Source of the DNA: GCA-020356105 sp964347475
Lineage (GTDB): Bacteria; Pseudomonadota; Alphaproteobacteria; UBA8366; JADFVY01
Assembly: GCA_964347475.1 (NCBI GenBank)
Contig: CAYFYY010000006.1
Coordinates: forward strand, 23,574 to 87,573
Direction: 5' to 3'
Length of the DNA: 64,000 nt
Shown here: positions 26,656-35,625 of the stretch, in pieces
How positions within the stretch are numbered: the stretch's first letter is position 1
Layout of the letters: each line of letters begins with the position of its first letter
Translations under genes and position numbers: made by a program
The notes under the pieces: generated by a model
What the model saw: only the letters and a program-made list of their open reading frames with translations
Databases searched by the model: none
Told to the model about the DNA's origin: nothing

Positions 26656-28820
26656 CTCACGCGCCGGTCGCGCGGTTGCCGGCGGAGATTGCGTTCCGCA
26701 AGGGACGACCAGGGCCGGTTTCCTTGCATTTGCGCGACCGTGCGAATGCTCACCCTCCCCCGCTTCACCCAGAGTGCGGTGGTTCCGCCGCGCCATAGAT
26801 CGAATCGGTCGATCAGCAGCTTCGGACTCGGGCATCGCGTGCGGACCGGCACGGCGCTGATCACCACGTCGGACCGCCGACAATCATCGTCCAGGGCGCG
26901 GCCGTCCCGCAACAGTGCGATCTCAAGCCCCGCGACACGGTATGTGCAGCCGAGCCTGTCACATACGAGCCTCGAATCCGGGGTACCTCCGGCCTCCGGC
27001 CAGGTATCGGCGGTCGACTGCCCGCTGCGTTCCAGCCAAATGCTCGCTCGGAAACGCTCCCGTTTGCCATGCGACAGGCTCAACCGGCCATCGGCGAGGC
27101 GCGCTGCCATCAGACGTGCATCGCCGGAAACGATGATGTCCGGCCCCGGCGTCAACGGAATCGTGGCGACGCCGACCGCAATGGCCGTCAAGCCCAGGTA
27201 ACGCCACCGGTATCGCCACAGGCACAGCCAAAGGCCGCCGACGGCGACGAGGACGAGGCCGGCCAGCGGCATCGCCGCGACATGCCGGACGGCGCCCGGC
27301 CAATCCGCAACAGAGCCCGCAACCCACAGGACGGCATCGATGCCCCACCCCATCGCCGTCAGGGCGGGCCCCTCCAGACCCAGCGGCATCAGAATCGCCG
27401 CCAGCACGCCCCACGGCATGATCCACAGCGCGGTCACCGGGACCGCCAGCATATTTGCGGGCAAACCGTACATCGCGATGCGCCCGAAATGGTGCAGGCC
27501 GATCATCCCGGTCGCCACGCTGGCGACGATGGTCGTCGCCGCGACACCGACCGTGTAGGCAAGGATCCGGCCGGCAATTCCGCCGGGCAGCATCGCGCGC
27601 AGACTCTGCAGTCGTCCCCGCACGGCCTCGTAGAACGCGACCAGTGCGATCACCGCGGCGAACGACATCTGGAAGCTGGCACCGAGCAGGCTTTCCGGCG
27701 CCAGCAAGAGAACCGCAACAGCGGCCCAGGCCACCAGTCGCATGGAGATTGCCTCGCGATCCAGCAACACCGCGATCAGGACCAGGCCGGTCATCAGGAA
27801 CGCGCGTTGGGTCGGAACCGTTGCGCCGGCAAGGAGGAGATAGCCGAGACTTCCCGTGAGCGCCGCGACGGCGGCCCATTTCTTGATCGGGTGACGCAGG
27901 GCCAGCCGCTCGGACAGCGCGAGCAACGCGCGCACGCCGAAGAACAGGGTGGCGGCCACGAGGCCGAGATGGAGGCCGGAGATCGCGAGCAGATGCGCAA
28001 GCCCCGAATCGCGCATCGAATGCAGCGTCCGCTCGGAAATCGCGCTGCGGTCGCCGGTCATCAGCGCCGCCGCTACGGCCCCGGTCTGGCCCGGCAGCGT
28101 CTGCCGGATCCGTTCGGCCATGCGATACCGCAGGCTGGCCATCACGAGCCGCACCGAGGACGTGTCGTCACCCGGCACTGCCCGGATCGGCGCCAATGCG
28201 AACCCCGTCGCGCCCAACCCCCTGAACCAGGCGGTGCGCTGGAAATCGAACGCGCCCGGCATGGCCGGCGCGAACGGTGGCGAGAGTCTGGCGAAAACGT
28301 CGATCCGGTCACCAACCGCGGGATGGTCGCCGCGGCGGAGCTTGACGCGCACCCGCCGTGGCGTTTGCTCCGGCGCGTGATCTTGCAGCCGGACCTGTTC
28401 CAGCGTCACCCGCGTCCCGTCGGGCAGGCTCTCCACTTGGACCACGACGCCGACAACGGGGGCCGGCCCGTAGCGGCCATCCAGCACCGGCGCCGCCGCC
28501 AGGTGGCTGCGCAGCTGCGCCCCCATGAAACCGCCGGCAATCAGGGCGCAGCTGAGGCCGCCCAGCAGCAAGGCCGGACTTTGCCGTCCCGCAAGCGCAA
28601 GCGCCAGTCCGCCGACGAGGGCTGCTGCGCCGGTCCAGCCCGCGGGCTCGTCGGCAAGTGCGAAATACAGCCCGATGCCCGCGCCCAGCAGCACCGGCAC
28701 CCAAAGTGGCCAGCGCTCGCGTTCGGCGAGCACAACCGCGCCCAGCGCTGCGCTCAGCCGGAGCATCAACTCGGCCGCCGGCCCTGAGCCGCGCGAGTTC
28801 GGTGCGGCGCGTTCGGTCAT
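26649..28820 (-). CDS. comEC: ComEC/Rec2 family DNA-uptake channel
   Basis: ComEC moves single-stranded DNA across the inner membrane in transformable bacteria. From the ATG at 28820 the protein is 723 aa (an ATG at 28862 is also in frame). It has an N-terminal membrane and OB-like region (DUF4131), a central Competence domain with many hydrophobic helices (LLAISGLHLGLVAATLF, GATVPTQRAFLMTGLVLIAV) and a C-terminal part lacking any HxHxDH metallo-beta-lactamase motif. Such loss of the nuclease-like motif is common in alphaproteobacteria. It converges on lexA with a 7-bp overlap. Whether the organism is competent cannot be said. Confidence 0.9.
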   Translation of the reverse strand: MTERAAPNSRGSGPAAELMLRLSAALGAVVLAERERWPLWVPVLLGAGIGLYFALADEPAGWTGAAALVGGLALALAGRQSPALLLGGLSCALIAGGFMGAQLRSHLAAAPVLDGRYGPAPVVGVVVQVESLPDGTRVTLEQVRLQDHAPEQTPRRVRVKLRRGDHPAVGDRIDVFARLSPPFAPAMPGAFDFQRTAWFRGLGATGFALAPIRAVPGDDTSSVRLVMASLRYRMAERIRQTLPGQTGAVAAALMTGDRSAISERTLHSMRDSGLAHLLAISGLHLGLVAATLFFGVRALLALSERLALRHPIKKWAAVAALTGSLGYLLLAGATVPTQRAFLMTGLVLIAVLLDREAISMRLVAWAAVAVLLLAPESLLGASFQMSFAAVIALVAFYEAVRGRLQSLRAMLPGGIAGRILAYTVGVAATTIVASVATGMIGLHHFGRIAMYGLPANMLAVPVTALWIMPWGVLAAILMPLGLEGPALTAMGWGIDAVLWVAGSVADWPGAVRHVAAMPLAGLVLVAVGGLWLCLWRYRWRYLGLTAIAVGVATIPLTPGPDIIVSGDARLMAARLADGRLSLSHGKRERFRASIWLERSGQSTADTWPEAGGTPDSRLVCDRLGCTYRVAGLEIALLRDGRALDDDCRRSDVVISAVPVRTRCPSPKLLIDRFDLWRGGTTALWVKRGRVSIRTVAQMQGNRPWSSLAERNLRRQPRDRRVSQ

Positions 28821-28927
28821 CCCTGATCCGACCCTGTGGTGGCGAAAACGATTTTGCCGCATTGCCGCGCGATGTGCTACATCCGCCCGGATTTCACGCG
28901 CACCTGAAGCAATGCCGAGGACACAGC

Positions 28928-30352
28928 ATGACGGTCACGACCCGATTCGCGCCGTCGCCAACTGGCTTTCTGCACATTGGTGGCGCCCGAACCGCCCTGT
29001 TCAACTGGCTGTTCGCGCGCCATCACGGCGGACGTTACTTGCTGCGCATCGAGGACACGGACCGCGAACGATCGACGCCGGAAGCGATCGCGGCAATTCT
29101 CGAAGGCCTGGAATGGCTTGAACTCGACTGGGACGGCGACGTCATCTATCAGTCCGCCAACCGCGAACGGCATGCCGCAGTGGTGCAGTCGCTGCTCGAC
29201 AAGGGCCGTGCCTACCGGTGCTATTGCACCCCGGACGAGCTGGCGGAAATGCGCGAACTGGCCAAAGCGGAAGGCCGGCCGGTGCGATATGACGGCCGCT
29301 GGCGGGACCGTGACCCCTCCGAAGCACCGGACGGCGTTCCGCCGGCGATTCGCCTGAAGGCGCCGCAGGATGGCGAGACCGTCATCTCGGATGCCGTCCA
29401 GGGCGAAGTGCGGATCACCAACGCACAGCTCGACGACATGGTACTGCTGCGTAGCGACGGCGCGCCGACATATATGCTGTCCGTCGTCGTCGACGACCAC
29501 GACATGGGGATCACCCACGTCATTCGGGGCGTCGACCATTTGACCAACGCGGCGCGGCAAATCCAGCTTTTCAGCGCCCTGGAATGGGACGTTCCGGAGT
29601 TCGCCCATGTCCCGCTGATCCATGGCCCGGACGGCGCGAAACTCTCGAAACGACACGGCGCACTGGGTGTCGAGGCCTATCGCGACATGGGCTACCTGCC
29701 CGAGGCGATGCGCAACTATCTGCTCCGACTCGGCTGGGCGCATGGCGACGAGGAAATCATCGATACGGCGCTGGCGGTCAAGTGGTTCGATCTGGCCGGG
29801 GTCGGCCGCTCGCCGTCACGGTTCGACGTCGCCAAGCTGGAAAACCTGAACGGGCACTACATGCGTGAAGCCGACGACGAGCGGCTGCTCGGGCTCATCC
29901 TGCCGAAGCTGGCCGCCCAGCTCGGCCATGAGGTCGATCCGGTCGGCCGGCAGCGCCTGCTTGCCGGCATGAATGGATTGAAGCAACGTGCGAAGACATT
30001 AATCGAATTATCTGATAATGCCCTGTTTTACGTTGCACGCCCTGAATTCCCGTTGGCCAACCCGAAGGCTGCGAAACTGCTCGAAGGTGATGGAGCCAGC
30101 CTCCTTGCCGAGGCCACGGCCCGGCTTGCGGCACACGACTCCTGGGATCCGCACGCTCTGGAGACGCTGGTCCGCGACATGGCGGCAGAGATGGGAATCG
30201 GCCTGGGGAAAATCGCACAGCCGCTGCGGGCCGCCCTGACCGGGTCCAACGCGTCGCCCGGAATCTTCGAAATCATGCAGATCCTGGGGCGCGACGAGAG
30301 TCTCGCCCGCCTTGCCAATGCGGCCAAGGCAGCCGCGCCTCAGACCTCCTAA
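28928..30352 (+). CDS. gltX: Glutamyl-tRNA synthetase
   Basis: GltX charges tRNA-Glu and, in bacteria lacking GlnRS, also tRNA-Gln. The 474-aa protein starts MTVTTRFAPSPTGFLHIGGARTAL, with the HIGH-type motif FLHIGG, and has the second ATP-site motif KLSKRHGA near residue 240. The anticodon-binding helical domain fills the last third. The frame is open to 28658 but that part runs through comEC on the other strand and is not conserved. It is 108 bp from the divergent comEC start and 181 bp upstream of gltA. Confidence 0.95.
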   Translation: MTVTTRFAPSPTGFLHIGGARTALFNWLFARHHGGRYLLRIEDTDRERSTPEAIAAILEGLEWLELDWDGDVIYQSANRERHAAVVQSLLDKGRAYRCYCTPDELAEMRELAKAEGRPVRYDGRWRDRDPSEAPDGVPPAIRLKAPQDGETVISDAVQGEVRITNAQLDDMVLLRSDGAPTYMLSVVVDDHDMGITHVIRGVDHLTNAARQIQLFSALEWDVPEFAHVPLIHGPDGAKLSKRHGALGVEAYRDMGYLPEAMRNYLLRLGWAHGDEEIIDTALAVKWFDLAGVGRSPSRFDVAKLENLNGHYMREADDERLLGLILPKLAAQLGHEVDPVGRQRLLAGMNGLKQRAKTLIELSDNALFYVARPEFPLANPKAAKLLEGDGASLLAEATARLAAHDSWDPHALETLVRDMAAEMGIGLGKIAQPLRAALTGSNASPGIFEIMQILGRDESLARLANAAKAAAPQTS

Positions 30353-30406
30353 CCGGCGATCCCCGATGATCGCCCTGCGCCGCGGCAAACAGGCGCACCA
30401 TTATGT

Positions 30407-30443
30407 GAGCAAATTTGCTCCGCGACCGCCCGCAGGATATGAT
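30407..30443 (+). promoter_or_regulatory. gltA promoter with a perfect palindrome at the -35
   Basis: A -10 TATGAT (30438-30443, five of six) lies 17 bp after a weak -35 TTGCTC (30415-30420). The -35 is the right half of a perfect 14-bp palindrome GAGCAAATTTGCTC (30407-30420), which looks like a regulator site. The mRNA leader to gltA would be about 85 nt. Confidence 0.45.
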
Positions 30444-30533
30444 ATTTTCGCGCCAGCCAGGATGCGGCAGCGCAGCGTCGCGCTTCGGCCAACGTGCCCC
30501 GCATCGTTTTCGTAAACATTTCATGAGGTTGCC

Positions 30534-31865
30534 ATGAGCGACGGATCCACCGCCACGAAACATGTCGTCACCGGTGATGTGGTGACCATGACGGACCACC
30601 GCAGCGGCAAGACTTTCGATTATCCGATCTTCGACGGATCGGTTGGGCCGTCGGTGGTGGATATCCGGAAATTCTATTCCGATACAGGCTATTTCACCTA
30701 CGATCCGGGCTATACGTCGACTGGCTCCTGCGAGTCCCGGATCACTTTCATCGACGGCGAGGAAGGCGTCCTGCTCTACCGCGGCTATTCGATCGAGGAG
30801 CTGGCCGAAAACAGCAACTTCATGGAAGTCTGCTATCTTCTCCTCGAGGGCGAGCTGCCAAACGCGGCCGAGATGGAAACGTTCAACCGGAACATCACCT
30901 ATCACACGATGCTGCACGAGCAGCTGCAGTACTTCTACCGCGGGTTCCGGCGCGACGCCCATCCGATGGCGGTGATGGTCGGCGTGGTCGGCGCCCTGTC
31001 GGCGTTCTATCACGATTCGACCGACATCTACGATCCGCAGCAGCGCATAATCGCCTCGCATCGGCTGATCGCCAAGATGCCGACGATCGCAGCGATGGCC
31101 TACAAGTACTCGATGGGTCAGCCGTTCATTTATCCGCGCAACGACCTGTCGTTCGCCGCCAATTTCCTTCACATGACCTTTGCGACACCGTGCGAGGAGT
31201 ACAAGATCCGGCGATCGGTGGCCCGCGCCATGGACCGGATCTTCATCCTCCACGCCGACCACGAGCAGAACGCCTCGACCTCGACGGTGCGCCTCGCCGG
31301 CTCGTCGGGCGCCAATCCGTTCGCCTGCATCGCCGCCGGCATCGCCTCGCTGTGGGGCCCCGCCCACGGCGGCGCCAACGAGGCGGTGCTGAACATGCTC
31401 GGCCAGATCGGATCGAAGGACCACATCAACGAGTTCATCAAGCGGGCGAAGGACAAGGACGATCCCTTCCGCCTGATGGGCTTCGGCCACCGGGTCTACA
31501 AGAATTACGATCCGCGGGCAGCCGTCCTGCGGCAGTCCTGCCACGAGGTCCTCGAGGAGCTCGGCGTGCAGCACGAACCGCTGCTTGACCTGGCGATGGA
31601 GCTGGAGCGCATCGCCCTGGAGGACGACTACTTCGTGAACCGCAAGCTGTTCCCGAACGTGGACTTCTATTCAGGCATCATCCTGCGGGCGATGGGCTTC
31701 CCGACGTCGATGTTCACCGTGCTCTTCGCCGTCGCCCGCACGGTCGGGTGGATCGCGCAGTGGCGCGAGATGATCGAGGATCCGGAACAGAAGATCGGGC
31801 GCCCGCGCCAGCTTTACACCGGACACGCGAAGCGGCCGTTCATTCCCCTCAACAAGCGCAAATAG
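30534..31865 (+). CDS. gltA: Citrate synthase
   Basis: GltA condenses acetyl-CoA from pyruvate dehydrogenase with oxaloacetate, the entry step of the TCA cycle. The 443-aa protein is the hexameric type II enzyme of Gram-negative bacteria. The catalytic histidines lie in the region LWGPAHGGANEAVL and GFGHRVYKNYDPRA, and the catalytic Asp follows the NRKLFPNVDFYSG stretch. A GAGG ribosome site precedes the ATG. It stands alone in its operon with a likely regulated promoter and converges on gloA. Confidence 0.95.
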   Translation: MSDGSTATKHVVTGDVVTMTDHRSGKTFDYPIFDGSVGPSVVDIRKFYSDTGYFTYDPGYTSTGSCESRITFIDGEEGVLLYRGYSIEELAENSNFMEVCYLLLEGELPNAAEMETFNRNITYHTMLHEQLQYFYRGFRRDAHPMAVMVGVVGALSAFYHDSTDIYDPQQRIIASHRLIAKMPTIAAMAYKYSMGQPFIYPRNDLSFAANFLHMTFATPCEEYKIRRSVARAMDRIFILHADHEQNASTSTVRLAGSSGANPFACIAAGIASLWGPAHGGANEAVLNMLGQIGSKDHINEFIKRAKDKDDPFRLMGFGHRVYKNYDPRAAVLRQSCHEVLEELGVQHEPLLDLAMELERIALEDDYFVNRKLFPNVDFYSGIILRAMGFPTSMFTVLFAVARTVGWIAQWREMIEDPEQKIGRPRQLYTGHAKRPFIPLNKRK

Positions 31866-31884
31866 CGCCGGACGCCCAGCCGGT

Positions 31885-31913
31885 CGGCGGCCACCTTACG
31901 TTGCAGGCCGCCG
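31885..31913. terminator. Possible bidirectional terminator between gltA and gloA
   Basis: An 8-bp stem CGGCGGCC/GGCCGCCG encloses a 13-base loop in the 69 bp between the convergent gltA and gloA stops. There is no T tract on either side, so termination is not certain. Confidence 0.35.
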
Positions 31914-31934
31914 CCAGCCCGGTTCGGCCGGACG

Positions 31935-32348
31935 TCAGGCCCGCTCGATCAGCTCGATCTTGTAGCCGTCCGGATCCTCGATGAACGCGATCACCGACCC
32001 GCCGTGCTTCATCGGGCCCGGCGGTCGCGGAATGGGCACGCCCTCGGCCTCCAGCGCTTCACACGTCTTGTAGATGTCGGGCACGCCGATCGCGAGATGG
32101 CCGAAACCGGTCCCGAGCTCATACGGTTCCTCCTGCCCCCAGTTGTGGGTCAGCTCGATGACCGTGCTGTCCGCCTCGTCGCCGTAGCCGACGAAGGCAA
32201 GGGTGAACTCGCCGCTCGGATAATCCTTGCGGCGCGTCAGCTTCATGCCGAGCAGCCGGGTGTAGAAGTCGAGGGATTTCTCGAGGTCCCTGACCCGGAT
32301 CATCGTGTGCAGGAGCCGGAATTTTCCGATATCGCCGTCGGCGCTCAT
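31935..32348 (-). CDS. gloA: Lactoylglutathione lyase (glyoxalase I)
   Basis: GloA isomerises the methylglyoxal-glutathione adduct to S-lactoylglutathione, detoxifying a by-product of glycolysis. The 137-aa single-domain VOC protein contains the family motifs LLHTMIRVRDLEKSLDFYTRLLGMKL, VIELTHNWG, GFGHLAIGVPDIYKTCE and the C-terminal AFIEDPDGYKIELIE, with metal ligands in HTMIRV, the E of VIELT, GHLAI and KIELIE. It lies 52 bp downstream of lpxB on the same strand and is the last gene of the leftward run. Confidence 0.92.
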   Translation of the reverse strand: MSADGDIGKFRLLHTMIRVRDLEKSLDFYTRLLGMKLTRRKDYPSGEFTLAFVGYGDEADSTVIELTHNWGQEEPYELGTGFGHLAIGVPDIYKTCEALEAEGVPIPRPPGPMKHGGSVIAFIEDPDGYKIELIERA

Positions 32349-32400
32349 GGACCGTCCTTTCCATATATTGCGGGAGTTCGCACGCGTTTCCTGCGCCCGT

Positions 32401-33558
32401 TCATGGCGCAGGATCGCCGATTATGTCAAGAATCGCCCGCGCCGCGCGGCGGCTCGGGGCCTCCCCGCCAAGCCCGAGCTGGCGAAGGGCCGGCTGGCTC
32501 GCCGCGACCTGGGCCGCCCCGGCCGGGCCCAAGAGCCGCTCCAGCTCCTGCGCAAGGCGGTCAGGCCGGCAGTCACCCTGGATCAGTTCCGGCACGATCT
32601 CGCGATTTTCGATGATGTTGATCAGGTTTCCGTACTTGACCGATACCAGTCGCCGCACGATGAAATGCGTAAGAGGCGCAACCCGATAGGCGATCACAGT
32701 GGGCACACGCGCCAGCGCCAGTTCCAGGGCCACGGTTCCGGAGGCTGCGAGGGCCGCGTCCGCGGCCGCCAGGGCGTCGTTCTTGTCCGTCCCGCCGCGC
32801 ACGACGAGTGCCCGGCCGGGCCAATTGCCGGCGAGGCCTTCGACGATGGCGGCAACGCCGGGTACCGTCGGGACGACGACCCTCATATCGGGGGCGCGGC
32901 GCCGGAACAATTCCAGTGCCGCCCCGAAATCGCCGGCGAGCCGCGAAACCTCGCCGCGCCGGCTGCCCGGGAGCACGCAGATGACCGGCGCGTCGCTTGC
33001 GATCTCGTGCCGGGCACGAAATCCCTCCCCGTCGCCGCGGCCGGCGCCGCCTTCGATCACGGGATGTCCGGTAAACGTACAGGGCAGGCCAGCCGGCTCG
33101 AACCACGGCGGCTCGAAGGGAAGCAGCGCGAGCAGATGCGAAAAATCGCGGGCAAAGCCCTTTGCGCGCCCCGGCCGCCAGGCCCAGACGGTCGGTGCGA
33201 CATAATGGATCCGCGGGATCGTGCGCCGGCGCACGCGGCGCGCGACGCGCCGGGTGAAGTCCGGCGAATCGATGGTCACCAGGGCGCGCGGGGCAACCCG
33301 GTCCACAGCCTCGGCGGTTTGCCTGATACGGCGCAGCAGCCGCGGCAAATGCGGGAGGATCTCGGTGATCCCCATCAAAGAGATCTCTTCCATCGGAAAG
33401 AGGCTTTCCAGACCCTGGCGGGCCATCAGTTCCCCCCCGACACCGCTGACCTCCACGGTTCCGCCGGTCAGTTCGCGCAGCGCCGCAATGAGGCGCGCGC
33501 CGAGCACATCGCCCGACGGCTCGCCGGCAATCATGAAGACCGAGAGGGCGCTGCTCAT
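32401..33558 (-). CDS. lpxB: Lipid-A-disaccharide synthase
   Basis: LpxB joins UDP-diacylglucosamine and lipid X to form the lipid A disaccharide. The 385-aa GT19 glycosyltransferase starts with MIAGEPSGDVLGARLIAALREL (family version of AGEASGD), and has TIDSPDFTRR, IHYVAPTVWAWRPGRAKG, LPFEPPWFE and VCVLPGSRRGEVSRL (written here as ICVLPGSRRGEV). It overlaps lpxI by four bases. With lpxI, lpxA, lpxD and fabZ it forms the lipid A block. Confidence 0.95.
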   Translation of the reverse strand: MSSALSVFMIAGEPSGDVLGARLIAALRELTGGTVEVSGVGGELMARQGLESLFPMEEISLMGITEILPHLPRLLRRIRQTAEAVDRVAPRALVTIDSPDFTRRVARRVRRRTIPRIHYVAPTVWAWRPGRAKGFARDFSHLLALLPFEPPWFEPAGLPCTFTGHPVIEGGAGRGDGEGFRARHEIASDAPVICVLPGSRRGEVSRLAGDFGAALELFRRRAPDMRVVVPTVPGVAAIVEGLAGNWPGRALVVRGGTDKNDALAAADAALAASGTVALELALARVPTVIAYRVAPLTHFIVRRLVSVKYGNLINIIENREIVPELIQGDCRPDRLAQELERLLGPAGAAQVAASQPALRQLGLGGEAPSRRAARAILDIIGDPAP

Positions 33559-34376
33559 GTTTCCTGGGCGACGCCGAGGACGAATATTCCGGCCGCATCC
33601 GCGGCACGGACCAGTTCGTCGATATCAAGGATGAGAGTCGAACCGGCGCCGACGGCGATACCGCGCAATTGCGCCGCGGCGACCCGTTCGATGGTCTCCG
33701 GCCCGATGGTCGGCATGTCGACCCGGGGTTCCTGACCGCGTTTCGAGAATTTCACCAGTACGCCACCGGGGCCATCACGTTTCAGCGCCTTGCAGCGCGC
33801 GATCAAGGCATCCGTGCCCTCGACCGCTTCGACCCCGAGCACGATCCCCTGTTGCACCACCACGGCCTGCCCGATGTCGACGTCGCTGAGCGCTGACAGC
33901 ACGGCCATGCCGCGCTCGATATCCGCGCGTGCCTGCTCGTCGGGGACCACGGAACCGAGTGGACCCACATCTGCGGTCAATCTGGGCAGAACATCATGGG
34001 CACCGATAACCGTGTACCCTTCCGACTCCACTTCATCGATGACCGCGCGAAGCAGCCCGTCGTCACCAATTCCCTTTCGCCCGAGCCGCGCGAAGAATTT
34101 CATTACCCGCATGTCCGGCCTGAGATCGAGGAGCGACGGGCGCCGCACCCGGCCGGCCATCACCAACTCTTCGACACCCTGCTCCTTGAGGATTGCGAAT
34201 CCCTTCCCCGCCGCGCCCATGCGAACCCACTCGTGGGGAACCTGGCTAACGATATCGGGATCGGCCTGGCCCTTCAGCGCCAAGACAAAGAACTCGCGTC
34301 CGGACTCCCGGCACGCATCGATCAGCAGCTTGGGCAAGCGGCCGCCGCCAGCGACGATGCACAGCTTACCCGCCAT
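33555..34376 (-). CDS. lpxI: UDP-2,3-diacylglucosamine pyrophosphatase LpxI (DUF1009)
   Basis: LpxI hydrolyses UDP-2,3-diacylglucosamine to lipid X and UMP between LpxD and LpxB; alphaproteobacteria use it instead of LpxH. The 273-aa protein begins MAGKLCIVAGGGRLPKLLID and shows the family's FVLALKGQ, MAGRVRRPSLLDLRPD, GDDGLLRAV, YTVIGAHDVLP and the C-terminal VDMPTIGPETIERVAAA. The ATG at 34376 overlaps lpxA by 11 bp; codons upstream in the frame are inside lpxA. It is positioned exactly between lpxA and lpxB. Confidence 0.93.
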   Translation of the reverse strand: MAGKLCIVAGGGRLPKLLIDACRESGREFFVLALKGQADPDIVSQVPHEWVRMGAAGKGFAILKEQGVEELVMAGRVRRPSLLDLRPDMRVMKFFARLGRKGIGDDGLLRAVIDEVESEGYTVIGAHDVLPRLTADVGPLGSVVPDEQARADIERGMAVLSALSDVDIGQAVVVQQGIVLGVEAVEGTDALIARCKALKRDGPGGVLVKFSKRGQEPRVDMPTIGPETIERVAAAQLRGIAVGAGSTLILDIDELVRAADAAGIFVLGVAQET

Positions 34377-35166
34377 GCTCCGACTTCGGCACGACCAGAC
34401 CGCGCTTGGATTCGCCGCGTATGAAGGCGGCAACCTGCTGTACCACGGCGTTATCGGCAAACTCGCCCGCAACCCGTTCCAGCCGGTCGTCCAGCGTGCC
34501 GGCGCCGCCGAACAGGCCCTTGTATGCCGCCCGGATTCCGTGGATGGTCTCCCGATCGAATCCGCGGCGCTTCATCCCGACGATGTTGAGTCCGGAAAGG
34601 CTCGCCCGCTCGCCCGCGACGGTGCCGAACGGAATGACGTCGTGCTCGACCCCGGAGAGGCCGCCGATCATCGCGTGGGCGCCGATGCGCACGAACTGGT
34701 GGACCGCCGCGAGACCGCCGATAACAGCGAAGTCCCCCACGACGACGTGTCCGCCCAAAGTCGCATTGTTCACCATGATGACATTGTTCCCGACCTGACA
34801 GTCGTGGGCGATATGGGCGCCGATCATATACAGCCCACCGTCACCGATGCGGGTTTCCATGCCGCCGCCCTCGGTGCCCGGGTTCATGGTCACGTATTCG
34901 CGGATGACGTTGTTCCGGCCGATGGTCAGCCGCGATTCCTCGCCCGCGTACTTCAGGTCCTGCGGTACCAGACCGATCGAGGCAAAGGGATAGATATGCG
35001 TGCCCGCGCCCACCGTCGTGCGGCCATCGACGACGACGTGAGGTTTCAGGACCACCCCCTCCTCCAGCGTCACGTGCGCGCCGACGACGCAGTAGGGGCC
35101 GATGGTAACGCCGTCTCCGATGGTGGCCGTCTTGTCGACGATGGCTGTGCTGTGGATCTCTGTCAT
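34366..35166 (-). CDS. lpxA: UDP-N-acetylglucosamine O-acyltransferase
   Basis: LpxA adds the first 3-hydroxyacyl chain of lipid A. The 266-aa trimer-forming protein is a left-handed beta helix of hexapeptide repeats starting IHSTAIVDKTATIGDGVTIGPYCVVGAHV, with the active-site histidine in HIAHDCQVGNNVIM and the C-terminal helical domain after GLNIVGMKRRGFDRETI. It overlaps fabZ by four bases (ATGA) at its start and lpxI at its end, so the three are translationally coupled. Confidence 0.95.
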   Translation of the reverse strand: MTEIHSTAIVDKTATIGDGVTIGPYCVVGAHVTLEEGVVLKPHVVVDGRTTVGAGTHIYPFASIGLVPQDLKYAGEESRLTIGRNNVIREYVTMNPGTEGGGMETRIGDGGLYMIGAHIAHDCQVGNNVIMVNNATLGGHVVVGDFAVIGGLAAVHQFVRIGAHAMIGGLSGVEHDVIPFGTVAGERASLSGLNIVGMKRRGFDRETIHGIRAAYKGLFGGAGTLDDRLERVAGEFADNAVVQQVAAFIRGESKRGLVVPKSEHGG

Positions 35167-35624
35167 CGATCGACGAGCATGGCGGCGAAAGTTGCATCCG
35201 CGACGACCTTTCCGTCGACCATCGCCTTGCCCTCAAATTTCCAGACCGCGCCGCGGCTCTGTTTCTTCGTGACATGGATGCGCATGACGTCGCCGGGGAC
35301 GACGGGCTTGCGAAACCGGGCGGAGTCGATCGACATGAAGTAAACCAGTTTTCCCTCGGCCTCATGCCCCAAGGTATGGCAGACAAGCACAGCCGAAGTC
35401 TGGGCCATGGCCTCGACGATCAAGACACCCGGCATGATCGGTTGAGCCGGGAAATGTCCCTGGAAATGCGGCTCCGCCACCGACACGCATTTTACGCCCA
35501 CTGCGCTCTCGTTCGGCACCAATTCGGCGATCTTGTCGACCAGCAGGAACGGATAGCGGTGCGGAATCATCCGCATGATTCTGTTGATATCGACTTCGTC
35601 GTCGGGACGCGGATCGTCGGCCAT
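35163..35624 (-). CDS. fabZ: 3-hydroxyacyl-ACP dehydratase
   Basis: FabZ dehydrates 3-hydroxyacyl-ACP in fatty acid elongation and competes with LpxA and LpxD for the same substrate. The 153-aa hot-dog-fold protein has the catalytic His57 in FQGHFPAQPIMPGVLI and Glu71 in VEAMAQTSAV. It lies one base after lpxD and overlaps lpxA by four bases. Co-location with lpxD and lpxA is the widespread arrangement that ties membrane phospholipid and lipid A supply. Confidence 0.95.
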   Translation of the reverse strand: MADDPRPDDEVDINRIMRMIPHRYPFLLVDKIAELVPNESAVGVKCVSVAEPHFQGHFPAQPIMPGVLIVEAMAQTSAVLVCHTLGHEAEGKLVYFMSIDSARFRKPVVPGDVMRIHVTKKQSRGAVWKFEGKAMVDGKVVADATFAAMLVDR

Positions 35625-35625
35625 G

